From NCBI GenBank assembly GCA_902491535.1, contig CABUHS010000008.1, positions 13,121 through 77,120 of the forward strand: a stretch of DNA of 64,000 nt, written 5' to 3'. Both the position numbers and the translations under genes were made by a program. The notes under the pieces were generated by a model. That model made no database searches, had not been told where the DNA came from, and saw nothing but the letters and a program-made list of their open reading frames with translations. This DNA is from an uncultured Eubacteriales bacterium (GTDB lineage Bacteria > Bacillota > Clostridia > Oscillospirales > CAG-272). Below are positions 50,208 through 59,020 of this stretch, piece after piece (position 1 is the first letter of the stretch; each line of letters opens with the position of its first letter).

Positions 50208-51314
50208 ATGATAAGATTTGCGGTTATCGGAAGAAATTTTGTGACCGACCGGATGCTCGAGGCTGCGAAATATGTCCCCGAGCTTAAGCTGAGCGGAATA
50301 TGCTCGCGCAGCGCCGAGGGCGCGCGTGAGTTCGCACAGCGCTACGGTATCGACGCGGCTCACAGGTATGTCGGAATATCAGAACTGTGCAAAGCAGATG
50401 ATATCGACGCTGTTTACATAGCGACTCCGAACAGTCTCCACGAAGAGCAGGCTATGCGCCTGATCGGGAGCGGAAAGCACGTGTTTGTCGAGAAGCCTGC
50501 CGCGACGTCGGCAGAGAGCTTCGGCAGAATGATGCGAGCGGCGAAAAATTCCGGCGTTATTCTTATGGAGGGAATGATGCCGGTGCATATGCCCGGATAC
50601 GCAGTTGTGCGCAGACTGATTAAATATATAACGCCTGTCCGCCGTGCGGATCTTTCGTATCTCCAGTATTCGTCGAGGTACGACAAATACAAGAGCGGTG
50701 TTATCGAAAACGCGTTCCGCCCTGAACTCGGCGGAGGCTCGCTCATGGACATCGGCGTTTACTGCGCAGCATTTGCTGAGGGAATATTCGGTACTCCGCG
50801 CTCGCTGAGCGCCGAAGCTCTGTTTCTTGAAAACGGTATTGACGGCGAGGGTTCTGCGATACTTATGTACAACGGAATGATGGTGGGACTCGGATATTCA
50901 AAGATAACCGACAGCGCTGTCCCGTCGCAGATATGCGGCGAGGGCGGATGCATTTCGGTGGACAGCGTATCGCGTCCGAGATATGTAACGCTTACTCTGC
51001 GCGACGGAACGGTCCGCCGCTTTGATGTGGGACGTCTCGATCTCGAAAAATACAGTATGATAAAGCTTGACGATGAGGCGCTTGCGTCGATCGAGATAGA
51101 TGAAAACGGAAAAACGCCGTCCGATGACGTGGAGGTTCTGCCTGATATGACGCATGAGCTGCGCCGCTTTGTTCACCTGATAGAACGCGGTTCGCTTCAG
51201 CTCGCGGAGCGCGAGCAGTACCACACCGAGGCAACACTCAGCATACTTGACGGTATCAGAAGTTGCTGCGATATAAAATTTGAGAGCGCAAAAAGGGAAA
51301 CGCGGCTTTCTTAA
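50208..51314 (+). CDS. Gfo/Idh/MocA-family oxidoreductase
   Basis: 368 residues. The Rossmann N terminus begins IRFAVIGRNFVTDRMLEAAK, with ATPNSLHEEQAM and the catalytic-site FVEKPAA motif (about 95-101). The C-terminal half has GGSLMDIGVYC. These NAD(P)-dependent enzymes act on sugars or related compounds; the substrate is unknown. The glycine loop reads GRNFVTD rather than the usual GxGxxA. AAAAGGAAA lies upstream of the ATG. It is 40 bp after the aminotransferase and may share its promoter. Confidence 0.88.
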   Translation: MIRFAVIGRNFVTDRMLEAAKYVPELKLSGICSRSAEGAREFAQRYGIDAAHRYVGISELCKADDIDAVYIATPNSLHEEQAMRLIGSGKHVFVEKPAATSAESFGRMMRAAKNSGVILMEGMMPVHMPGYAVVRRLIKYITPVRRADLSYLQYSSRYDKYKSGVIENAFRPELGGGSLMDIGVYCAAFAEGIFGTPRSLSAEALFLENGIDGEGSAILMYNGMMVGLGYSKITDSAVPSQICGEGGCISVDSVSRPRYVTLTLRDGTVRRFDVGRLDLEKYSMIKLDDEALASIEIDENGKTPSDDVEVLPDMTHELRRFVHLIERGSLQLAEREQYHTEATLSILDGIRSCCDIKFESAKRETRLS

Positions 51315-51571
51315 AAGAAAGCCTGGCAAATGGAACTTCTGAGTTCGCTATAAGCGAACTCAGAAAAAAGCTGACGCTTTTTTCTTCGAGTTAAGTTCGG
51401 CAAAACTTTTAAATGAGGGAAACTTTTTCTCAGAGCAAAGCGGGAAGATGTACATTCAAAATTTTATATACTGTATTCGAGCATGAAAAAACTTTGTTTT
51501 TCATGTCCGTCCGCTTCCTGACTGAAATTTTAATAAGCTTTAAAAACAAGGAGTATGTCCGGGAGGATATT
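51310..51571 (+). repeat. Dispersed palindromic repeat C, copy 2, and A-rich repeat
   Basis: 51310-51408 matches 44497-44607, including the perfect palindrome CTGAGTTCGCT-ATA-AGCGAACTCAG (51339-51363). 51418-51505 matches 40411-40521, with GCATGAAAAAACTTTGTTTT and TCATG. The gap holds no gene before the ATG at 51572. Confidence 0.75.
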
Positions 51572-52456
51572 ATGAATTTAACGGAAAAGATATTTGATTT
51601 TGTACGCCATGACAGTGACGGACTTTATTCGGTAAGCGTCATTGAGAACGGGGAGATAAAGACCTTTAAGCGCATGCCGTCAAACAATGCGAACAATACG
51701 TACTCTGTTTCAAAAGCGTTTACGGTCACGGCGCTCGGAATGCTTTACGACGAGGGGAAGCTTAGCACGGACGAGCGCATCGTCGATATTTTTTCAGATG
51801 AAATGCCTGACGGATATGATCCTGTATGGGACAAGGTAACTGTCGATAATGTCATAAAGCACAGTATGGGAATAGACATTCCGGGCTTTCTTGATATTGA
51901 TGTTGAAGATGATCTGTCCGGTTACGGGGAGAGATACGGCACGCGCACCGATTTTCTGCGTATTCTTCTGTCGCAGAAGCTGCCGTACGAGCCGGGAACG
52001 CATTATTGCTATACCGACGGCGCGTACTATCTGCTCTCGCGTTTGGTAACGAAGAAGTCGGGAGAGCGTCTCGACGATTTTCTGAATAAAAGACTGTTTG
52101 TACCGCTGGACTTTTCCGAAATGGCATGGTCGAAGTGTCCGCAAGGTTATCCAATGGGAGCAACAGGACTTTTTCTGCGTACAGCCGACGTTGCAAAGCT
52201 CGCTCAGACATATCTTTGCGGCGGAGTTTACGGAGACAGACGCATCTTCTCAGAAGAGTGGTGCAATATAGTTAAAGAGCGCGAATATGAATTTTCGAAA
52301 TGCAGTGAGTTCGGCCACGGAAAGGGCGGCTACTGCGGTCAGTTCGTGTATTTTAATACGAAACTCGGAATCGCTGTCGGCTGGGAAGGCTACGACACGT
52401 CGGATTACGGCGCCCGGCTCTGCGATTTCCTGAAAAATCTCGAAATGGGTATGTGA
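51572..52456 (+). CDS. Serine hydrolase of the class C beta-lactamase fold
   Basis: 294 residues with no signal peptide from the chosen start, which follows GGGAGG by 6 nt. The nucleophile motif is SVSK (about 45-48), followed by the Tyr loop YCYTDGAYYLLS (about 148-159) in place of YxN, and a GWEG near the C terminus in place of HxG. Such proteins are esterases or peptidases rather than true beta-lactamases. The longer frame from 51413 runs through a repeat and is not credible. Confidence 0.85.
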   Translation: MNLTEKIFDFVRHDSDGLYSVSVIENGEIKTFKRMPSNNANNTYSVSKAFTVTALGMLYDEGKLSTDERIVDIFSDEMPDGYDPVWDKVTVDNVIKHSMGIDIPGFLDIDVEDDLSGYGERYGTRTDFLRILLSQKLPYEPGTHYCYTDGAYYLLSRLVTKKSGERLDDFLNKRLFVPLDFSEMAWSKCPQGYPMGATGLFLRTADVAKLAQTYLCGGVYGDRRIFSEEWCNIVKEREYEFSKCSEFGHGKGGYCGQFVYFNTKLGIAVGWEGYDTSDYGARLCDFLKNLEMGM

Positions 52457-52594
52457 GCCTGACGGCAGAAAAAACTATGCCGCTTGTGACGGATTGTGTA
52501 GAACCTATGTCGGAATGCCGATTTTAACTTCTGCGCGATTTCGGTAAGAACCGTTTTCGCAACTGAGTTCGCAATGCAAATTCAGAAGCATAAA

Positions 52595-52687
52595 CTCCCG
52601 CTTCGTTTTTATCCGGGAGTTTAGATTATATGTTCGCTTTATGCGGATATATTTATAGGCGGCAGACATTTGTCTGCCGCCTTTTTG
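52595..52687. terminator. Two-part terminator module, copy 3
   Basis: CTCCCG/CGGGAG (52595-52619), then AGGCGGCAGAC/GTCTGCCGCCT (52657-52682) followed by TTTTT. It sits between converging genes. Confidence 0.85.
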
Positions 52688-52703
52688 ACTTTTTAATTTA
52701 ATA

Positions 52704-54065
52704 TCAGTCTTTGAAATTGTTTGAAATAAGCTTCATAAGCCTTGTGAGATCTTTAGAATTGATACTTCCGTCTCCGTTAACGTCTGCCGTAACGGTTTTA
52801 ATTTTAACGTCGGCTCCCGAAATATATTTCATAAGGCGGACAAGGTCCGCGGCATTCACTCTGCCGTCTCCGGTCACATCTCCGTATATTATAGGTTTTA
52901 TATCATCTGTCTGCGGAGGCGTGTCCGTATCATCGGGTGCAGTGTGTGGAGGCTCTGCAGCAGTGTCAGAGTCGGTTACAGGTGTATCTGTTGATGGCTC
53001 AGTTAACGGTTCTGTTGTTATAGATATATCGGTATCTGTAATGTTTGTAACGGCTTCTGTTTCCCGATCGGTTTCGGGATAAGTCTCATGCTCCGTTATG
53101 TTATCGGTCACCGAAACTGTATCAGGCTCTGTTTCATGAGCAGTATCCGGAGCGGTTTCTTTTTCGGGCTCTCCGCTCAGAGTAAGTACTGTTCCGGCCG
53201 CCATATTGCTTATATAGATGACCTGATTGTTTCCGTGATATCCGTTGGACTGCATGCCGTTTTCACCGTCGGTAATATAGAAACTGTATTTGAATGTGTT
53301 TCCGTTTTGCAGGAAGGATTCGCGTATCGGAGCGCCGTCGAATTCAGCGTCTGAAAGAGGTATACGAAGTTCTATAGTATAATATCCTTCGGATGTGTTT
53401 ATTACAGAGCCTGCGTTTTTCGCATCGTTTTTTCGCTGCTCGGCAGTCTGAGTGGTGAAGTCTCCGAGGGTTGTCCATCCGCCTTTTGCATAGTAGTCGT
53501 TTCCTGCACCGACATGATCCCAGCATGCGTTTCCGCCTGCAAGAACATAGGTGTATATCGGGGCATACGGATTTTCACAGGGATATATTATGTGTGTCAT
53601 TGAGTCTGTTAGCCATGGTATATCTCTGTATATAGAGGAAACTGTGGTTTCCGAAAGCGACTGTATATCGTTATCGAATACCTGCGCGAATACATAAAGC
53701 GCATCGCTGTCCCAGAGAAAATAGACGTCCGCTTTGGAAAAAGCGTCGATGCTGTAATCACCTGATGCGAGCAGTTGGGTACTGTTTGAGTTTGCAATAA
53801 TTCCGTTACGTATAAAAGCCATTTTCTTTTTTACTGAAAGATTAGGCATTCCGAGACTCAATTTTCCGTTTTTAGCATAGTCTATTGTGTGAACGACAGC
53901 AGATAAGCGGTATTCATCATCGAGTATGCCGTCTATTTTCGGTGTGCCGTACATAACGCGGTTTACCTTTTCACTGTCAGCTGCTGAGGGAAATATTCCG
54001 ATTGATGCTGCGGTTATGAGACCTGCCGATATGAGTGATATGAACTTTCCTGTTCTTTTTTTCAT
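52704..54065 (-). CDS. Secreted CBM9-like protein with dockerin
   Basis: 453 residues from the ATG at 54065, which follows AAAGGA. Signal peptide to about residue 30. Residues about 35-300 resemble the CBM9/DOMON-like fold: GTPKIDGILDDEYRLSA, VYFLWDSDALYVFAQVFDND, YYTIELRIPLSDAE. A Thr/Glu/Asp-rich linker (about 305-395) follows, then a dockerin with loops DVTGDGRVNAAD and DVNGDGSINSKD. CBM9-like modules bind sugars or chain ends. The dockerin class (NAAD...VRLMKYISG in the first half) matches the neighbouring cohesin-dockerin protein but differs from the LRR proteins. Confidence 0.9.
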   Translation of the reverse strand: MKKRTGKFISLISAGLITAASIGIFPSAADSEKVNRVMYGTPKIDGILDDEYRLSAVVHTIDYAKNGKLSLGMPNLSVKKKMAFIRNGIIANSNSTQLLASGDYSIDAFSKADVYFLWDSDALYVFAQVFDNDIQSLSETTVSSIYRDIPWLTDSMTHIIYPCENPYAPIYTYVLAGGNACWDHVGAGNDYYAKGGWTTLGDFTTQTAEQRKNDAKNAGSVINTSEGYYTIELRIPLSDAEFDGAPIRESFLQNGNTFKYSFYITDGENGMQSNGYHGNNQVIYISNMAAGTVLTLSGEPEKETAPDTAHETEPDTVSVTDNITEHETYPETDRETEAVTNITDTDISITTEPLTEPSTDTPVTDSDTAAEPPHTAPDDTDTPPQTDDIKPIIYGDVTGDGRVNAADLVRLMKYISGADVKIKTVTADVNGDGSINSKDLTRLMKLISNNFKD

Positions 54066-54115
54066 TTGTGGAGTCCTTTCTCTAAAAAGCACAGAGCGTC
54101 GTGAAATTTCTGGTG

Positions 54116-54835
54116 TTATGATCCTGATATCGTCTTCATAAGACGTGTGAGATCTTTTGAATTTACTTTTCCGTCGTTATTGATATCGGCGTTTGCTTCT
54201 CCGCCGAATATCTCTGCCGGAGCGCCTGAAATATATTTCATAAGACGGACAAGATCAGCGGCGTTTACTCTGCCGTCTCCGGTTACATCTCCGTATATTA
54301 CGGGATCACGGTCATCGGTCTGCGGCGGAGTATCTGTATCCGGAATACGGGAGTCTTGGGAGTCTGATTTGACGATGCTCAAAGCAGCGTTTTCGACTGC
54401 GGGTACGGGCAGAGCAATTTCCTGCGATCCGTCCGGCTTAGTTCGCGCGGATACATCGAATGATATTTCTGTATTTCCTGACGCTTCGCTTTTTACGCGG
54501 AAGGTACAGCTGAAGATTTCACCGTCGAGCGATGTGTTCCTTTCAAATACCGCTATAGCAGGAATCTCAGCAGACGATAAAAATGCATCGGCTGTAAGCC
54601 ATCTTGACGAGACAAGCTCGAGCCTGTCTGTATCGTATCGGGGAGATATCATTATGCTTTTAACTTCGCTCAGTCTGTTTGCGCGTACGGCGGCGGTAAA
54701 TGTTTCTCCTGCCTGTATGTTTCGTACCGAGAGCGAGACAGATATTGCCGGGCTGTCTGCCGCAAAAATACAGATACATAATGATAGGATAAGAGCAGCG
54801 GCCGGAAGTGAAGCGAAAATTGATTTTTTCTTCAT
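54116..54835 (-). CDS. Cohesin-dockerin adaptor protein
   Basis: 239 residues. Signal peptide to about residue 26. Residues about 28-155 have a cohesin pattern: SVRNIQAGETFTAAVRANRL, YDTDRLELVSSRWL, then EIFSCTFRVKSEASGNTEIS. A short linker leads to a dockerin (about 183-236) with loops DVTGDGRVNAAD and DINNDGKVNSKD. A single cohesin joined to a dockerin is an adaptor that bridges a dockerin partner to another cohesin. AAAGGAAG precedes the ATG. It is 50 bp upstream of the CBM9-dockerin gene on the same strand, likely an operon. Cohesin assignment is by pattern, so moderately sure. Confidence 0.78.
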   Translation of the reverse strand: MKKKSIFASLPAAALILSLCICIFAADSPAISVSLSVRNIQAGETFTAAVRANRLSEVKSIMISPRYDTDRLELVSSRWLTADAFLSSAEIPAIAVFERNTSLDGEIFSCTFRVKSEASGNTEISFDVSARTKPDGSQEIALPVPAVENAALSIVKSDSQDSRIPDTDTPPQTDDRDPVIYGDVTGDGRVNAADLVRLMKYISGAPAEIFGGEANADINNDGKVNSKDLTRLMKTISGS

Positions 54836-55324
54836 TTATATACTTCCTTTCTGTGGATAAACGTATACTGTAATGACACATTTCGCATTATATCATTATA
54901 TATTCAATTATACAATAAAATATTTTATATTTCAATATGTAAACTGTATTTATCTGTCGGATATTTACGGGTATAATGATTAAAACTTTGCGGAAATTCC
55001 GCTTTATTCCGGAAATTCCAAATGTTAAAAAAATATTAAAACATTGTTATGCTATTTACTTTCACGTATGGTTGTGATATACTATAAATAATTGTGGCAA
55101 TAGGGTTTTCTAATCCGATAACCGGATTGTAGAATTACCTACTCCGCATGAAAACGGCTCTCACGGCTTACGGATAAAAGGCTTCTTTACGGAGCGGTTC
55201 ATCCGCCGTCTGCTGTGGCTGCCGAAATTTATTTTTTAAGGTGAACGCAGTCCGGATTTATAAAACTCCGGACGCGGCGGTGTTTTTTCTTCATGCCGCC
55301 TGCAGTTCGCGGAAAGGAACTATC
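54836..55324 (+). other. A/T-rich intergenic and rpsO leader
   Basis: 54836-55060 is A/T-rich without a gene. From about 55060 a likely promoter (TATACT/TATAAA near 55079-55086) begins the rpsO leader of about 230 nt. Hairpins: GTCCGGA/TCCGGAC (55250-55273) and GGCGG.../...CCGCC (about 55276-55300) around a T6 run. S15 often autoregulates through its leader; I could not match this to a known S15 leader. Confidence 0.55.
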
Positions 55325-55588
55325 ATGACAAAGGAAGAAAAGCAGCTTATTATTGACACTTACAAGACACACGAGGGTGACACAGGTTCTCCTGAGGTTC
55401 AGATCGCGATTCTCACACACAGAATCAACAGCCTCAACGAGCATCTCAAGCAGAACAAGAAGGATCATCACAGCCGCCGCGGTCTGCTCAAGATGGTCGG
55501 TCACCGCAGAAACCTTCTCGGCTACCTTATGAAAGAGGACATCGAGCGCTACCGCGCTATAATCGAGAAGCTCGGTATCCGTAAGTAA
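55325..55588 (+). CDS. rpsO: 30S ribosomal protein S15
   Basis: 87 residues, normal length. Contains HEGDTGSPEVQIAILTHRIN, the LKQNKKDHHSRRGLL 16S-binding stretch and MVGHRRNLLGYL. GGAAAGGAAC lies upstream of the ATG. pnp follows, the usual pairing. Confidence 0.98.
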   Translation: MTKEEKQLIIDTYKTHEGDTGSPEVQIAILTHRINSLNEHLKQNKKDHHSRRGLLKMVGHRRNLLGYLMKEDIERYRAIIEKLGIRK

Positions 55589-55628
55589 TAGTTTTTATCC
55601 GACGGAATTTATGCTGAAAACAATCCCG

Positions 55629-55653
55629 ACAGGCGGAGGATACCTCCGCCTGT
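55629..55653 (+). terminator. Hairpin after rpsO
   Basis: ACAGGCGGAGG and CCTCCGCCTGT around ATA, then TTGCGG. The T run is short, so it may be a weak or partial terminator or a processing site between rpsO and pnp. Confidence 0.55.
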
Positions 55654-55749
55654 TTGCGGATACACTCGGCATGAGTTTTCGTTACAGCTGCCGGAGCGGA
55701 GAAACACGGCGCGGAATCTTGCGCGGCTTCCGGAAACAGATGCGGATTT

Positions 55750-55801
55750 CAAATAATCAGAATTTGCTGAAGCAGGTGCTACAACACGTTCTGATTATTT
55801 G
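55750..55801 (+). promoter_or_regulatory. pnp leader stem-loop
   Basis: CAAATAATCAGAA and its exact complement TTCTGATTATTTG enclose 26 nt. In E. coli a long stem-loop in the pnp leader is processed by RNase III for autocontrol; a similar role here is inference. Confidence 0.55.
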
Positions 55802-55885
55802 AAGACGTGCAGTACGGCGTCCGCCTTTCTCCGAAAAACGGTATCACGATTATAAGATATCAGTCAAAAGAAAGGGATTTTTAAT

Positions 55886-58042
55886 ATGTTCGAGAATTAC
55901 AAAACTTATGAATATGAGTTTGCATCGCGCAAACTTACGATTGAAACCGGTAAAATGGCAGGTCTCGCAAACGGATCCTGTATGGTGAGATACGGTGAGA
56001 CCGCTGTTCTGTGTTCGGCAACCGCGTCTGCACGTCCCCGTCCCGGAATTGATTTTCTTCCATTGTCTGTGGATTTTGAGGAGCGTCTTTATTCTGTAGG
56101 ACACATCCCCGGAAGCTATAACCGACGCGAGGGAAAGCCTACAGACAAGGCGATACTTGCGTCCCGCGTTATCGACCGTCCTATCCGCCCTCTTTTCCCG
56201 AAGGATCTCCGCAATGACGTCAACCTCAATCTTACGGTAATGTCTGTGGATCCCGACTGCTCGCATGAGATCGCAGGAATGATCGGTGCGTCTATAGCGC
56301 TTTCTATCTCTGATATTCCGTGGAACGGACCGATCGCAGGTGTGTTTGTCGGTCTCGTTGACGGTGAGATAGTTCTTAATCCTACAGAGGCTCAGAGAGC
56401 GGTCAGCACGCTTGAGCTTACAGTTGCAGGAAGCATGAAAAAGGTCGTTATGATCGAGGCCGGCGCTCAGGAAGTAGACGACGACACAATGTTCGCAGCT
56501 ATCATGAAAGCTCACGAAGAGATAAAGAAGCTCTGCGCATTTATTGACGGCATCGTTGCCGAGATAGGCAAAGAAAAGTTTACATACGAGCCGCATCACG
56601 TAAATGAAGAGGTTTACGCGGCTGTTGAAGCAAAGTATATTAAGGATATAGAGGCTGCTCTCGATACCGACGACAAGAATGTCCGCGACGCAGGAATGGA
56701 CATTATAACCGGAAAGGTACTCGAAGAGTTTACCGATAAGTACGAGACCGCAGAGCTTGCGGCAACAGATATAGGAGAGATTCTTTACAAGCTTCAGAAG
56801 GTTGTTGTCCGCCGTTGGCTGCTTGAGGACGGTAAGCGTGTTGACGGCCGCCGTCTTGATCAGATCCGTCCGCTTGCTGCAGAGGTCGATCTGCTTCCCC
56901 GTGTTCACGGCTCAGGTATGTTTACCCGCGGTCAGACTCAGGTCTTGACTGTATGCACGCTCGGAACGCTCAGTGAAGCACAGTCTCTCGACGGTATCGA
57001 CGGCGTTACCTCAAAACGCTATATGCATCAGTATAACATGCCCGGCTACTCTGTCGGCGATGCAAAGAGTACAAGAAGCCCCGGCCGCCGCGAGATCGGT
57101 CACGGCGCGCTTGCAGAGCGCTCTCTTATTCCCGTTCTTCCGGACGAGAAAGAATTCCCGTACGCTATCCGCTGCGTATCAGAGGTACTAAGCTCAAACG
57201 GTTCTACATCTCAGGCTTCCGTCTGCGGATCTACTCTTGCGCTCATGGCAGCCGGAGTTCCGATAAAGGCTCCCGTTGCAGGTATTTCCTGCGGTCTTAT
57301 AACTGAGGGCGAGCGTTGGATGACAATGATCGACATTCAGGGACTTGAAGACTTCTACGGCGATATGGACTTTAAGGTTGCAGGTACGCATAAGGGTATT
57401 ACCTCTATTCAGATGGACCTTAAGATCGACGGTCTTACACCTGAGATCATAAAGGAAGCTCTTGCTACAACGCATAAAGCGCGTGATTATATAATTGACG
57501 ATATTCTTCTTAAGGCTATCGAAGCTCCTCGCGACGATGTTTCGAAATATGCTCCTAAGATGATATCTATGACAATTCCTGCCGATAAGATCCGTGAGGT
57601 TATCGGTACCGGCGGAAAGGTCATTCAGAAGATTGTTGCCGATACAGGCGCTAAGATCGATATTGAGGACGACGGTTCTGTGTTTATTGCTGCTGTCGAC
57701 AGAGACAGCGCTATTGAGGCGCAGAACATTATCAAGGGTATTATATTCGAGCCTGAGGCAGGCGAGATATATACAGGTACAGTCACACGTATAATTCCTA
57801 TCGGTGCTTTTGTTGAGATCGCTCCAGGCAAGGAAGGACTTGTACACATTTCAAAGCTTGACAACCGCCGTGTTGAAAAGGTTGAGGATGTATGTGAGGT
57901 TGGAGATACTATGACTGTAAAGTGTCTCGGCACAGATGAAAAGGGCAGACTTAATCTTTCGCGCAGAGACGCGCTTCCGGGAGCAGAGAACACTTCACGT
58001 GAGGACCGTCCCCGCCGTCCGTTTCGCAAACCGATAGAGTGA
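55886..58042 (+). CDS. pnp: Polynucleotide phosphorylase
   Basis: 718 residues. Two RNase PH domains (about 10-220 and 315-545) with an alpha-helical linker between, the FTRGQTQVLTV and GDMDFKVAGT catalytic regions in the second, then a KH domain (about 555-615, including VIGTGGKVIQKI) and an S1 domain (about 625-690). 3'-to-5' phosphorolytic exonuclease of the degradosome. Normal length. GAAAGGG precedes the ATG. Confidence 0.98.
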   Translation: MFENYKTYEYEFASRKLTIETGKMAGLANGSCMVRYGETAVLCSATASARPRPGIDFLPLSVDFEERLYSVGHIPGSYNRREGKPTDKAILASRVIDRPIRPLFPKDLRNDVNLNLTVMSVDPDCSHEIAGMIGASIALSISDIPWNGPIAGVFVGLVDGEIVLNPTEAQRAVSTLELTVAGSMKKVVMIEAGAQEVDDDTMFAAIMKAHEEIKKLCAFIDGIVAEIGKEKFTYEPHHVNEEVYAAVEAKYIKDIEAALDTDDKNVRDAGMDIITGKVLEEFTDKYETAELAATDIGEILYKLQKVVVRRWLLEDGKRVDGRRLDQIRPLAAEVDLLPRVHGSGMFTRGQTQVLTVCTLGTLSEAQSLDGIDGVTSKRYMHQYNMPGYSVGDAKSTRSPGRREIGHGALAERSLIPVLPDEKEFPYAIRCVSEVLSSNGSTSQASVCGSTLALMAAGVPIKAPVAGISCGLITEGERWMTMIDIQGLEDFYGDMDFKVAGTHKGITSIQMDLKIDGLTPEIIKEALATTHKARDYIIDDILLKAIEAPRDDVSKYAPKMISMTIPADKIREVIGTGGKVIQKIVADTGAKIDIEDDGSVFIAAVDRDSAIEAQNIIKGIIFEPEAGEIYTGTVTRIIPIGAFVEIAPGKEGLVHISKLDNRRVEKVEDVCEVGDTMTVKCLGTDEKGRLNLSRRDALPGAENTSREDRPRRPFRKPIE

Positions 58043-58128
58043 TTTGCAGATACATTAATCGACTTTAAAAATCATAATAATATATAGATATTATATTCCG
58101 ATTTTCACGAAAGGTATGGTGAATTGTT

Positions 58129-58911
58129 ATGTCACTTCCTGTTGCACTTCAGCTTTGGACTGTAAAGCAGCACGCTTCAAAGGATTTTGCCGAAACTCTT
58201 AAGAAAGTAAAGGAAATAGGCTACGATCTTGTTGAGCTTGCAGATCTTTACGGACTTACACCGAGAGAGATACGCACAGCGCTTCGCGCTGCAGGCGTTA
58301 AAGCTATTGCTGCGCATGTTTCTGTCGAGGATCTTATCCGCGAGCCGGAACAGACGATCTCAGTGTATAAAAGAATAGGTGTTAAATATATCGTTCTTCC
58401 CAATGTTCCCGAGAATATGCGGCCCGGTATTGCTGAGGATTACGATGCTGTTCTGAAGCAGATTGCACAGATCGGTCAGCACTGCGGAGAGCAGGGAATA
58501 GAGCTTCTTTATCATAACCATGATTTTGAGTTCAATAAAATGCCTGACGGAACATACGGTCTCGACTATATGTTCGGGCATCTTCCGTGGGAATATCTCC
58601 GTCCTGAGCTTGATCTCGGATTTATTAAAACAGTCGGTGAAGAGCCTACCGAGTATCTGAAAAAGTATTACGGTCAGGTTCCGGTTGTTCATCTTAAAGA
58701 TTATGTTAAGGTTGACAGCAGTGATGTATATCCTGACGGACTCAAAAACTGCCCGCTCGGTCAGGGCATTCAGGATATGCCTGCAATACTTGACGAGACA
58801 GTTAACTGTTATGTCAAATATGTTGTTGTCGAACAGGATGATCCGAATGAACTGGATGAGATCGAAGCGGCAAAACAGAGCAGAGATTATCTGAGATCTC
58901 TCGGCTGGTAA
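58129..58911 (+). CDS. Sugar phosphate isomerase/epimerase-like TIM barrel
   Basis: 260 residues of the xylose-isomerase-like/AP-endonuclease 2 superfamily. Metal ligands are suggested by VELADLYG, HNHDFEF (about 129-135), ELDLGFI and VHLKDYV. Homologues act on keto-sugars or inositol; the substrate is unknown. It ends at a terminator and lies just before the rhamnosidase. Confidence 0.88.
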   Translation: MSLPVALQLWTVKQHASKDFAETLKKVKEIGYDLVELADLYGLTPREIRTALRAAGVKAIAAHVSVEDLIREPEQTISVYKRIGVKYIVLPNVPENMRPGIAEDYDAVLKQIAQIGQHCGEQGIELLYHNHDFEFNKMPDGTYGLDYMFGHLPWEYLRPELDLGFIKTVGEEPTEYLKKYYGQVPVVHLKDYVKVDSSDVYPDGLKNCPLGQGIQDMPAILDETVNCYVKYVVVEQDDPNELDEIEAAKQSRDYLRSLGW

Positions 58912-58917
58912 ATATTT

Positions 58918-58966
58918 CGCTCCCGAGCGGTCAGGATATATTTCCACTCCGCGCGGGAGCGTTTTT
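58918..58966 (+). terminator. Terminator after isomerase
   Basis: CGCTCCCG (58918-58925) pairs with CGGGAGCG (58954-58961), followed by TTTTTG. Confidence 0.88.
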
Positions 58967-59020
58967 GCTGTCAATTAAAATTTATACTTAAAAATAAATT
59001 AATATGAAAAGGAAAAGACC

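Noticed and set aside
55850..56908. 352-codon minus-strand frame opposite pnp
   Set aside because: Antisense shadow of the PNPase gene.
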